DNA of 64,000 bases from Snodgrassella gandavensis (GTDB lineage: Bacteria > Pseudomonadota > Gammaproteobacteria > Burkholderiales > Neisseriaceae). Positions 56,938 to 64,000 of the stretch are shown one piece after another. The notes under the pieces are model-generated. The model was given only the letters and a program-made list of their open reading frames with translations, was not told the origin of the DNA and did no database searches. The translations under genes and the position numbers were made by a program. The first letter of the stretch is position 1. Each line of letters begins with the position of its first letter. The stretch lies in assembly GCF_914768025.1 (NCBI RefSeq), contig NZ_CAJZCE010000003.1, forward strand, positions 186,001-250,000, given 5' to 3'.

Positions 56938-57798
56938 CTATTTAACTTTATTTTTATAAGAAATATATCTAGCGGAACTTTCAATACCAGGAAAAACTGT
57001 ACTCTCATTAATATTGAGTAAATCAAGTTCATCTAATATCTTTTTTCGATTGTTAATTTTTATTCTTTTAACCTGAATGTAATTATTTCCAATTTCATCT
57101 AAAGTAGCATTTAAACCAAATAAAAGAAATACACCTGATTGAGAAGATATTCTGACATTATTTTTAATTCCTTTAATACAAATAATATCTTCTAAATCAC
57201 TTTTATTGATTTTCGGTTCAAAAAATGGCTTTTCTTCTCTAATAAAATGAAGAAGTTTTTTTATGCTAGGTTGTTGGTTAAAGCGCTCACGTTCTTTGTT
57301 AAAATCGATTGTCTCTTTCTCATGATGAGATAATCTAGCTAAATTTGCAATACAGCTTGCAGTATCTGAATCATAATATTTGACATATTTATCATTTATA
57401 AAAAATATAATTACTTCTCCAACACCCTCGTCCATATGCGTACTGGATCTGCAAGCAAAATAAAGAGCAATAAGAGGATTAGTTGTTAGATCAAGTAAAC
57501 GAGTTGGCATTGAATAATGCTGCATTCTAACCAATTTATCTAAAGTATACTTATCATTGATAAATTCTTTATATTCAGACATGTAAAGCTCTCGATATAA
57601 GATATGTTCTTGCATGCTGTATATAGACTGACCTTCACTATTTTTTCTAAACAATGAAGGTACTAAACGATATTGTTCACTTGAGTGACCACGATAAAAT
57701 ATATGTTGCTTGTGGTCATTTTTTATGGCGACTATTTGTTGAATAAATTCGACCACTTCCCCAATATAAATATCATTTTCTTCGTGTTTTCTATACAT
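56938..57798 (-). CDS. FRG-domain protein, candidate toxin or effector
   Basis: The 286-residue protein contains an FRG domain, named for its Phe/Tyr-Arg-Gly motif, here IFYRGHSSEQYRLVPSLFRK (about 33-52). The second family block is RMQHYSMPTRLLDLTTNPLIALYFAC (about 91-116). The rest is a variable region rich in Lys and Asn. FRG domains occur in proteins of phage-defence and toxin-like loci, but their biochemical activity is not defined. It lies nine bases after an XRE regulator and is far more AT-rich than the chromosome average. No signal peptide or membrane segment. Confidence 0.82.
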   Translation of the reverse strand: MYRKHEENDIYIGEVVEFIQQIVAIKNDHKQHIFYRGHSSEQYRLVPSLFRKNSEGQSIYSMQEHILYRELYMSEYKEFINDKYTLDKLVRMQHYSMPTRLLDLTTNPLIALYFACRSSTHMDEGVGEVIIFFINDKYVKYYDSDTASCIANLARLSHHEKETIDFNKERERFNQQPSIKKLLHFIREEKPFFEPKINKSDLEDIICIKGIKNNVRISSQSGVFLLFGLNATLDEIGNNYIQVKRIKINNRKKILDELDLLNINESTVFPGIESSARYISYKNKVK

Positions 57799-57807
57799 AT
57801 AATTTAC

Positions 57808-58686
57808 CTATTCATTATTACTTAATTCATGAGATCCTGTTTTATACGAATAAAGAGGTGTATCAATTAATCCAATATTTTCTATAGGAATAAAATGTAT
57901 TTCACCATTAAGATCAACAAAACGAATGAATCTATTCATTTCATATTCAATATCCATAAGACTATTAAACAACGCAGAAGCATCTCCTATATCAATAGTT
58001 TCTGTTGTATTGTCATGAAAATAAATATAGACGTGATAAATAAGCTCAAGAACATTATTTTCTGTAATCCTCTTTTCTTTGATTAATTCATCAATAGTAC
58101 TTTGTAACTTCTCCGAGGTATTCTCACAAAAGTGCTCATAATTAAAGAAATATTCTTCTATAAGATTATAATACTCTTCCGCTCCTAATCCTTGATATCC
58201 ATCCCAAGGCAGCTCCCAATCTTTTGGCATATCTGAAGAATCATCAAGGAGTGAAATTTTTTTTATTATGCTTTTATTTATAAAAAGTAATCGGTTATTT
58301 AAAGTGTCCACAGCAAGTATTTTATTTTGTGCATCTGGTTGGTCATTATGTAAGACACGTTCAACTCTATTAGCTGTTGCAGAAGTGATTGGATACCATT
58401 TAATAACATTTGAGTTGTATAAAAGAATACCTATATGCCCCCAAAAAGAATCAATCCTTTCGTCAGTATTCCACGGCTTCCATGATGTTATAGTAACTAC
58501 GTCATTATTTAAAAGATCATAAACACTTGTACCAAAAATTACAGCAATATCTCTTAATATTTTCAATTCTGGTTGAGATTTATTCAACTCCCAATCACTT
58601 ATATCTTTTGGTTTTACACCTAGCATAGCAGCTAAATCTTTTTGCTTATAATTATATAATTTTCTTAAATTTTTTAATTTTTCCAT
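57808..58686 (-). CDS. XRE-family regulator with a long C-terminal domain
   Basis: The 292-residue protein begins with an HTH_3 DNA-binding domain (LKNLRKLYNYKQKDLAAMLGVKPKDISDWELNKSQPELKIL, about 4-45, up to YDLLNND near 62). A C-terminal region of about 230 residues follows with no family I recognise; it contains WKPWNTDERIDSFWGHIGILLY (about 69-90) and NGEIHFIPIENIGLIDTPLY near the end. As the first gene of a two-gene unit with the FRG gene, it is the likely repressor or antitoxin. An AT-rich upstream region would carry its operator. Confidence 0.8.
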   Translation of the reverse strand: MEKLKNLRKLYNYKQKDLAAMLGVKPKDISDWELNKSQPELKILRDIAVIFGTSVYDLLNNDVVTITSWKPWNTDERIDSFWGHIGILLYNSNVIKWYPITSATANRVERVLHNDQPDAQNKILAVDTLNNRLLFINKSIIKKISLLDDSSDMPKDWELPWDGYQGLGAEEYYNLIEEYFFNYEHFCENTSEKLQSTIDELIKEKRITENNVLELIYHVYIYFHDNTTETIDIGDASALFNSLMDIEYEMNRFIRFVDLNGEIHFIPIENIGLIDTPLYSYKTGSHELSNNE

Positions 58687-59216
58687 ACTAGTACTAATGT
58701 TTTTTTAAATTATTTCAGTTATATGAGTTAATAATACACGAAAGAAGAAAAATAATCTGTTTAAACTGACATAAGTTAATCTGTAACTAGCCCATACTTA
58801 GTACACAACTTTGTAGAAAATTACACAGCGTGTTTTTAATATTGTGTATCCGATAAGCTTACGGTTTTCGCTTTCTGTTCCTTTAGGAATTGAATATCGG
58901 ATAATTACATATTACAGTATTTATTTCGCCACTTAATAAAGCTGAATCGTTTATACCATATTATCGGAAACGCTTCTTAACTGGAATATCGGCATCTGTT
59001 TCCTTAAAAATAGATATGATTTAATGCTCCGTTATTTTTTCATATTTAAACCCTCTTTCAGTTAATAAAAAAATTTTCTATGTGGCAATTACAATAATGG
59101 TCAACTCAATAAAATAGATTATTGGTACCAAATACCAGTTGCTAAAAAAATTCTGGATATTGTGCTTAATTGAAAAAGCTGATATCCAGAATCATTCTTT
59201 ATACTAATCAAATATT
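58687..59216. other. AT-rich region upstream of the XRE-FRG unit
   Basis: About 530 bases without a supported gene. An inverted pair TATCCGATA (near 58847) and TATCGGATA (near 58893) could be part of a structure or a binding site. The minus-strand promoter for the XRE gene is expected just right of 58690. Confidence 0.4.
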
Positions 59217-59726
59217 TTACGACTGGCGCTGCTGGCATTCCTGGCATTGCTGGCAGATACCGGTAAGTACGATATGTTCATCATTGAGCATAAAGCCGTT
59301 ATCGGCCGCGCGCTGGCGCAATGCTGCCCATTCGGAGCTCAGGCTTTGTTCATCTACGGCACCACACTGGTTGCACACCAGTACAAAATCGCTGTGATGT
59401 ATATTGTCTTGCTGACAATGGCTGTCACATTCATGCTGAACGTGACGGCAAAGAATATAGCCGTTAACCGCCGGTATTTTATGTAATACGCCCTGCTCTG
59501 CCCAGAAATCCAGTGCCCGATAGGCGGTGGGCGGGGCAACGGTGTTGCTGCTGTGCTGTTGCATATGTGCCAGTACTTGATAGGCTTTAATTACGCCGTC
59601 CATGTTTAATACAATATCCAGTACCTGAGCACGTAGCTGGGTAACGGTAACGCCCTGCTCTGCGCACTGTGCCATGATACGTGCTTTATCTTCGGCTTTG
59701 GATTGCCATGCTGTATTGCTACTCAT
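59217..59726 (-). CDS. zur: Zinc uptake regulator (Fur family)
   Basis: The 169-residue protein is a Fur-family repressor most like Zur. The winged-helix part includes GVTVTQLRAQVLDIVL and PPTAYRALDFWAEQGVLHKIPAVNGY, followed by a His-rich metal-binding segment (HECDSHCQQDNIHHSDFVLVCNQCG). Two CxxC pairs, CNQC and CQQCQEC at the C-terminus, form the structural zinc site. Fur lacks this arrangement and PerR differs in the His pattern. No zinc transporter gene is adjacent. It follows ydfG by 11 bases and is probably co-transcribed with it. Confidence 0.85.
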   Translation of the reverse strand: MSSNTAWQSKAEDKARIMAQCAEQGVTVTQLRAQVLDIVLNMDGVIKAYQVLAHMQQHSSNTVAPPTAYRALDFWAEQGVLHKIPAVNGYILCRHVQHECDSHCQQDNIHHSDFVLVCNQCGAVDEQSLSSEWAALRQRAADNGFMLNDEHIVLTGICQQCQECQQRQS

Positions 59727-59737
59727 GCCTGCCAGCC

Positions 59738-60490
59738 TTATGCCAGATCACGGGTAACGCTCAGGCCGGCAAAGGTTTGTGATACTGGCATGATTTCGAT
59801 GTTGTTGACATTCATATGGGCAGGGGTTTGATAGAGCCATAACACGGTGTTGGCGATATCTGCCGGTTGCAGATAGCTGATATTTTCATACACGGCTGCG
59901 GCTTGCTTGTCGTCGCCGCGAAAGCGCACATTGGAAAATTCGGTATCACCACACAGGCCGGGAGCAATATTGGTAACGCGAATACGAGTGCCGGCCAGAT
60001 CGGTACGCAAATTCAGGCTAAACTGGCGTACAAAGGCTTTGGTTGCGCCATATACATTGCCGCCTTTATACGGCCATGCGCCGGCAGTGGAGCCCAGATT
60101 GATGATATAACCGGCATTTTTGGCTATCATGCGCGGCAGTATCTGCCGGGTTACATAGGTTAAGCCAAGGATATTGGTATGAATCATGGTTTCCCAGTCG
60201 GCATAGTTTGCTTCCTGAGCTGGCTCCATGCCCAGCGCCAGCCCGGCATTATTCACCAGTAAATCAATATCAGCCCAGGTGCCTTGCAGGGAAGCCAATG
60301 CGCTATCGACGCTGCTTTTATCGGCCACATCCATTTGTAACGGTAAAAAGGCTGTGCCCAGCTCGGCCTGTAAATGGTGCAGCTTATCCAGCCGCCGTGC
60401 TGCGCCGATAACTTTATAGCCGGCATGAACCAGTACCCGACACATTTCTGCACCAAAACCGGCAGAAGCGCCTGTAATCAATATTGCCAT
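59738..60490 (-). CDS. ydfG: NADP-dependent 3-hydroxy acid dehydrogenase YdfG (SDR family)
   Basis: YdfG-type enzymes reduce malonic semialdehyde and oxidise L-serine and other 3-hydroxy acids. The start is ATG 60490 (MAILITGASAGFGAEMCR, 250 residues), with AAGGA six bases upstream; an in-frame ATG at 60538 would add 16 residues before the Rossmann fold. It carries the TGASAGFG cofactor loop, the NNAGLALGMEPAQEA segment, catalytic Ser in INLGSTAGAWPYKGGNVYGATKAFVRQFSLNLRTDL, with the YxxxK pair, and GDTEFSNVRFRGD. Similarity to E. coli YdfG is strong over its length. Confidence 0.9.
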   Translation of the reverse strand: MAILITGASAGFGAEMCRVLVHAGYKVIGAARRLDKLHHLQAELGTAFLPLQMDVADKSSVDSALASLQGTWADIDLLVNNAGLALGMEPAQEANYADWETMIHTNILGLTYVTRQILPRMIAKNAGYIINLGSTAGAWPYKGGNVYGATKAFVRQFSLNLRTDLAGTRIRVTNIAPGLCGDTEFSNVRFRGDDKQAAAVYENISYLQPADIANTVLWLYQTPAHMNVNNIEIMPVSQTFAGLSVTRDLA

Positions 60491-60538
60491 ATCAGCATCC
60501 TTCCCTGTTATTTGTTCCAGACTGTATTTGTCTTTCAA

Positions 60539-60554
60539 GTGCTAATGTTAGCAC
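60539..60554. promoter_or_regulatory. Candidate operator upstream of ydfG-zur
   Basis: GTGCTAATGTTAGCAC is a perfect inverted repeat (seven-base arms, two-base centre) 49 bases before the ydfG start. It does not match the AT-rich Zur consensus as I know it; a TetR- or MarR-type regulator is possible. Confidence 0.45.
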
Positions 60555-60601
60555 GTTCCGGTATATTTCAAAGTAAATAGCAGGCTCAATCAGCCAGATA
60601 A

Positions 60602-60627
60602 TAAAAACCCCGTTAACGCTAACGGGG
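60602..60627 (-). terminator. Intrinsic terminator of pbpG
   Basis: CCCCGTTA pairs exactly with TAACGGGG around a four-base loop, and on the minus strand it is followed by TTTTTATT, 22 bases past the pbpG stop codon. Confidence 0.9.
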
Positions 60628-60648
60628 TGGTTCATTACAGGCCTGTGC

Positions 60649-61599
60649 CTACAGAGACTGCTGCATGGCCCATGAGCGCAGCGCGCGGGCATCACTAACC
60701 CGGGTGGTGGAGCTGGGGGAATTCAGTAGGACAATGGTTACCGGCTGATTCTGTACGCTGGTCAGCAAAACCATGGAGCGGCCTGCTTCGCGGATATAAC
60801 CGGTTTTTTGCAGGGCAATTGGCCATGCGCCTTCGCGTATCAGTGCATTGGAATTGTGGTACTGCTCTATGCGGCCATTGCTGGTATATACCGCCCCAGA
60901 ATTATCGGTTGAGAACTGTCGGATAAGCGGATACTGGCTGGCGCCGCGTACCAGTAAAGCCAGATCACGCGCTGTGGCCTGATTGCGCGGATCCAGCCCG
61001 GTTGGCTCGTAAAAGCGTGCATTGGTCATACCCAGCTCGGCCACCTTGCGATTCATGGCTTCTACAAATGCCGGCATACCACCCGGATACGTACGTGCTA
61101 ATGCATGGATTGCCCGGTTTTCACTACTCATTAAGCCGATATGCAACAGTTCACGCCGTGTCATTACGGTGCCAACCGACAGGCGGCTGGTTGATTTTTT
61201 CAGCCGGTCAATTTCCGCATCGGTGATGGTAATGAGTTCATTCATATTCTGGTTGGCATCCAGCACTACCATTGCTGAAACCAGCTTGGAAATGGATGCA
61301 ATAGAACGTACCTGATTGATGTTTTTCTGGTACAGGATTTCGCCGGTCTGGTTATTCATAATCAATGCAGATTGCGAGCTTAATAAAGGGCCGGCAATCT
61401 GGGCACGGGCTTCCAGATTGGCATCTGGATGATTGGTGATAAATGAGCTGAGGGTATCGGTCTCACCACCCATCTGCTTTTGTTCGATAAATTTGCCAAG
61501 AACATCCAGATCCCCGGCAACGGTGGGCACTGCAAAAAACAGGGCACTACTTAACAGGCTTACCCACTGCCAGCGACGCAGACAAGATAAACGTGACAT
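60649..61599 (-). CDS. pbpG: D-alanyl-D-alanine endopeptidase (PBP7/8)
   Basis: This periplasmic peptidase cuts peptidoglycan cross-links. The 316-residue protein has a Sec signal peptide (LRRWQWVSLLSSALFFAVPTVAG, about 7-29). The three penicilloyl-transferase motifs are intact: SISK at 102-105 (nucleophile Ser102), SEN at 159-161 and KTG at 265-267. Length and motif spacing fit PbpG rather than DacA (which is larger and has a C-terminal amphipathic anchor). It is monocistronic with its own terminator. Confidence 0.9.
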   Translation of the reverse strand: MSRLSCLRRWQWVSLLSSALFFAVPTVAGDLDVLGKFIEQKQMGGETDTLSSFITNHPDANLEARAQIAGPLLSSQSALIMNNQTGEILYQKNINQVRSIASISKLVSAMVVLDANQNMNELITITDAEIDRLKKSTSRLSVGTVMTRRELLHIGLMSSENRAIHALARTYPGGMPAFVEAMNRKVAELGMTNARFYEPTGLDPRNQATARDLALLVRGASQYPLIRQFSTDNSGAVYTSNGRIEQYHNSNALIREGAWPIALQKTGYIREAGRSMVLLTSVQNQPVTIVLLNSPSSTTRVSDARALRSWAMQQSL

Positions 61600-62013
61600 G
61601 ATAACTTCCTTTTTGACCCTAACTCAGGGTAATTTAATTCTCAAATAAGATGCTCATACTGAACGTGAGAGAGGAACAGATATTTCTGTTGCCTGTGATT
61701 AATAGAAGTTTTCAGCGTCCAAATATTAATATAAAAATCTGTTTCTAAATCCAATTATAAGGCAATTTTAATTACAGCCGGTACTTTGATTAGCTATTTA
61801 GATAGATAAAAGCTGTTTATAAACGATATTTTAACCAGATTTTCATTGCTACACGGATTGCGACAATGGTTAAAACTACAATAGCATTCAGTTTGATATC
61901 GGGCTAATAACACTATATACTTATTTTTTGGCTGATTTCGGCTATGGTGATTAACTCTGTATCCGGTCAGGCTCTCTCTATATAAGCTCTATTTTCTTGA
62001 TGAAATCCTGTTT
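61600..62013. other. Promoter region between pbpG and clpX
   Basis: A divergent AT-rich control region of about 410 bases. I see no operator or RNA gene that can be supported. Confidence 0.4.
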
Positions 62014-63297
62014 ATGAGTAAAGAAATTCGTTATTGTTCGTTTTGCGGGAAACCTGAAAACGATGTTAAAAATTTGATTGAAGGTGAAAACGCATTAATC
62101 TGTAATGAATGCGTGGATACATGCAATGACATGCTACATAATCCGGGTAGTTCTTCTGAAGAAAAAGCCACGTCGGCAGCTACTGCTTCTGCCGGCTCAG
62201 ATGCTGGTACCAGTCAGGATAAATTGCCTACACCGGCAGAAATTGTTGCCAATCTTGATCAATATGTGATTGGACAAGAAACGGCAAAAAAATCGCTAGC
62301 TGTAGCGGTATACAATCATTACAAGCGCTTGCGTCTGGGCAAGGAAGAAGGTCAGGTAGAGCTGTCCAAATCTAATATCTTGCTGATTGGCCCTACCGGT
62401 TCGGGCAAAACGCTGCTGGCTCAGACACTGGCACGCAAACTGGATGTGCCGTTTGTAATGGCTGATGCCACTACCCTCACTGAAGCAGGTTATGTAGGTG
62501 AGGATGTGGAACAGATTATCACTAAATTACTGGGCAAATGCGATTTTGATGTACAGAAAGCGCAAAGAGGCATTGTGTATATTGATGAAATCGATAAGAT
62601 TTCGCGCAAGAGCGATAATCCTTCGATTACACGCGATGTTTCGGGTGAAGGTGTACAACAGGCTTTGCTGAAACTCGTAGAAGGTACGGTTGCTTCTGTA
62701 CCGCCTCAGGGTGGCCGTAAACATCCTAATCAGGAATTTATTAATGTAGACACGACTAATATTCTATTTATCTGTGGTGGCGCCTTTGCCGGTCTGGAAA
62801 AAGTTATCCGCCAGCGTACGGAAAAAGGTGGTATTGGTTTTGGTGCGGCGGTACACAGTAAAGATGAAAATACTAATATAAGCGAGCTGTTTCAAACGGT
62901 GGAACCGGAAGACCTGATTAAATTCGGTTTGATTCCTGAGCTGATTGGCCGTCTGCCAGTAATTGCCACGCTGACGGAGCTGGATGAAGATGCTTTGATT
63001 AATATTCTTACTGAACCTAAAAATGCATTAATCAAGCAATTTCAGGCGCTGTTTGCGATGGAAGGTGTGGAACTACAGGTGCAGCCTTCGGCATTGCGCG
63101 CTATTGCCAAGCTGGCTATGGCACGTAAAACCGGAGCGCGTGGCTTGCGCTCAATTGTGGAAAAAGCCTTGCTCAATACCATGTATGCCTTGCCTGATTT
63201 AGCTGATGTGAAAAAAGTTGTGGTTAATCAGGATGTAATTGAAAAAGGTGCCGAACCGGAATGGTTACTGGCTGATGGCAGTGCCTATAAGGGCTAA
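62014..63297 (+). CDS. clpX: ATP-dependent Clp protease ATP-binding subunit ClpX
   Basis: ClpX unfolds substrates and feeds them to ClpP. The 427-residue protein has an N-terminal zinc-binding domain with Cys8, Cys11, Cys30 and Cys33, a Walker A motif GPTGSGKT (126-133), Walker [11 protein letters not shown], the pore loop in EAGYVGEDV, and the ClpP-binding loop [11 protein letters not shown] sensor-2 arginine lies in [10 protein letters not shown]. clpP is not next to it. A strong terminator follows directly. Confidence 0.96.
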   Translation: MSKEIRYCSFCGKPENDVKNLIEGENALICNECVDTCNDMLHNPGSSSEEKATSAATASAGSDAGTSQDKLPTPAEIVANLDQYVIGQETAKKSLAVAVYNHYKRLRLGKEEGQVELSKSNILLIGPTGSGKTLLAQTLARKLDVPFVMADATTLTEAGYVGEDVEQIITKLLGKCDFDVQKAQRGIVYIDEIDKISRKSDNPSITRDVSGEGVQQALLKLVEGTVASVPPQGGRKHPNQEFINVDTTNILFICGGAFAGLEKVIRQRTEKGGIGFGAAVHSKDENTNISELFQTVEPEDLIKFGLIPELIGRLPVIATLTELDEDALINILTEPKNALIKQFQALFAMEGVELQVQPSALRAIAKLAMARKTGARGLRSIVEKALLNTMYALPDLADVKKVVVNQDVIEKGAEPEWLLADGSAYKG

Positions 63298-63330
63298 AGC
63301 GACAAGCTGAAGTTTTGTAGATATAAATAA

Positions 63331-63371
63331 AAAACCGCCTGAAATTTTTAAGATTCGGGCGGTTTTTTTAT
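63331..63371 (+). terminator. Intrinsic terminator of clpX
   Basis: AAACCGCCTGAA pairs with TTCGGGCGGTTT (one G-U) around a 10-base loop, followed by seven T residues, 34 bases past the stop codon. Confidence 0.92.
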
Positions 63372-63499
63372 TTGTTCAGGAAAATCAGGCTTGCAGCAGG
63401 CGTATGCAATGCAAAGTGCCAGCCTCTAAGCTAATATGCAGGATTGGTATATTTCTTTATCTGGTAGCTTTCTCAGGCCAGAGCAGAGAATTATCGGCA

Positions 63500-64000
63500 T
63501 CACAGGTATCGGCCAAACCACAGAACCTTGCCGATAATCTGCACATCATCGCTTTCGCTATCCAGCCGAATTTCAAAACTCGGGTAGGCATCGTTGGCAG
63601 AAATCACATTGACTACATTACCCGGCATTAGCTGTAGACGTTTTACCAGTAAATTGTCGTTGATACGTAGTACATACAAACCATCACGACGGATGTAATT
63701 CATTTGCTGTACGAGAATGGTATCCCCGTCATTGAGCACACCTTCCATTGAATCGCCTTTAACTGAAATAACGGACAAGCCGCTAATTTCCGGGCTAATC
63801 ATTGAATTAATCCAGTCTTTGCGAAACGCCATGGTGAACATAGGCGTCTCATTGGTAACCAGACTACCATGTCCGGCCGCAGCTTCAATCGCATACCGCG
63901 GTACATAAACAAAATCATCGGCGTTAACCGGATTGCCCAGCGTATCATGTGCGGCCTGAGCAGACTGTTCAGGAAAAGGCTCTCCTTCTCCGGTTAGCAG
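63500..64000 (-). CDS. S24-family repressor/peptidase (C-terminal part, runs off window)
   Basis: The minus-strand frame is open from the window edge to the stop at 63500, giving 167 codons of the C-terminal part; the N-terminal HTH domain, if present, is outside. It shows a LexA/CI-type peptidase: a linker rich in Ala/Gly (RYAIEAAAGHGSLV) that could hold the self-cleavage site, the nucleophile Ser in ISVKGDSMEGVLNDGDTILV, and the lysine in LLVKRLQLMPG. Such proteins are LexA-like or prophage-type XRE repressors, here probably an XRE regulator. LexA itself is less likely from the linker sequence. No phage genes are in the window. Confidence 0.8.
   Translation of the reverse strand: MLTGEGEPFPEQSAQAAHDTLGNPVNADDFVYVPRYAIEAAAGHGSLVTNETPMFTMAFRKDWINSMISPEISGLSVISVKGDSMEGVLNDGDTILVQQMNYIRRDGLYVLRINDNLLVKRLQLMPGNVVNVISANDAYPSFEIRLDSESDDVQIIGKVLWFGRYL

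Noticed and set aside
63500-64000. Reading the S24 protein as evidence of a prophage
   Set aside because: No structural, integrase or lysis genes are present; S24 regulators also occur outside prophages.

Overview
The window looks like chromosomal DNA of a moderately AT-rich betaproteobacterium of the family Neisseriaceae. Housekeeping proteins (Rep, PcnB, FolK, PurE, GltX, FadD, Hsp33, PepP, ClpX) and small family-typical genes (a DUF3460 protein, a deoxynucleoside kinase beside folK and panB) fit that family. The combination of GABA and kynurenine catabolism, an RTX/lipoprotein array and decayed effector genes suggests a host-gut symbiont such as Snodgrassella. The genus is an inference; there is no rRNA here to fix it.

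Layout. 1-9.4 kb: housekeeping genes, first on the minus strand (rep, ung, thiD, panB, a deoxynucleoside kinase, folK, pcnB), then on the plus strand (DUF3460, O-methyltransferase, lipoprotein, purE). 9.4-11.6 kb: AT-rich decayed zone with one small orphan ORF and two minus-strand pseudogenes, one recognisable as a FUSC/YccS-type transporter. 11.6-17.3 kb: fadD, mnmA, gltX and an L-asparaginase. 17.7-26.6 kb: a SET-type efflux transporter, then amino-acid catabolism (gabT, gabD, gabP, kynU and an APC permease). 26.6-29.8 kb: a frameshifted DUF2628 gene and htpG. 30-34.4 kb: plus-strand genes ending in pepP.

34.4-36.8 kb: the convergent pepP/hslO junction is split by a decayed Tlde1-like (DUF2778) peptidoglycan effector gene and a small membrane-protein gene. 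The insert is flanked by a direct repeat of the 3' end of hslO. 37.5-44.3 kb: a degenerate-looking tRNA-Arg, the arginine deiminase operon (arcA, arcB, arcC and a YfcC/ArcD-type carrier), a divergent Lrp/AsnC regulator, and an internally deleted argS pseudogene. 44.9-52.1 kb: two tandem lipoprotein genes, each preceded by a vestigial ORF, then a 1594-residue RTX protein. 52.2-56.2 kb: a class II glutamine amidotransferase, an NSS transporter and a nitrilase-family amidase. 56.9-58.7 kb: an AT-rich two-gene unit, an XRE regulator followed by an FRG-domain protein, which is the best candidate for an undescribed toxin or defence system. 59.2-64 kb: zur, ydfG, pbpG, clpX and a truncated S24 repressor.

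The gab genes would take up GABA and send it to succinate, KynU would turn kynurenine into anthranilate and alanine, and the arc operon would make ATP and ammonia from arginine. Several loci (10.3, 10.9, 27.0, 34.8 and 43.7 kb) show gene decay, much of it consistent with C-to-T or G-to-A nonsense changes.
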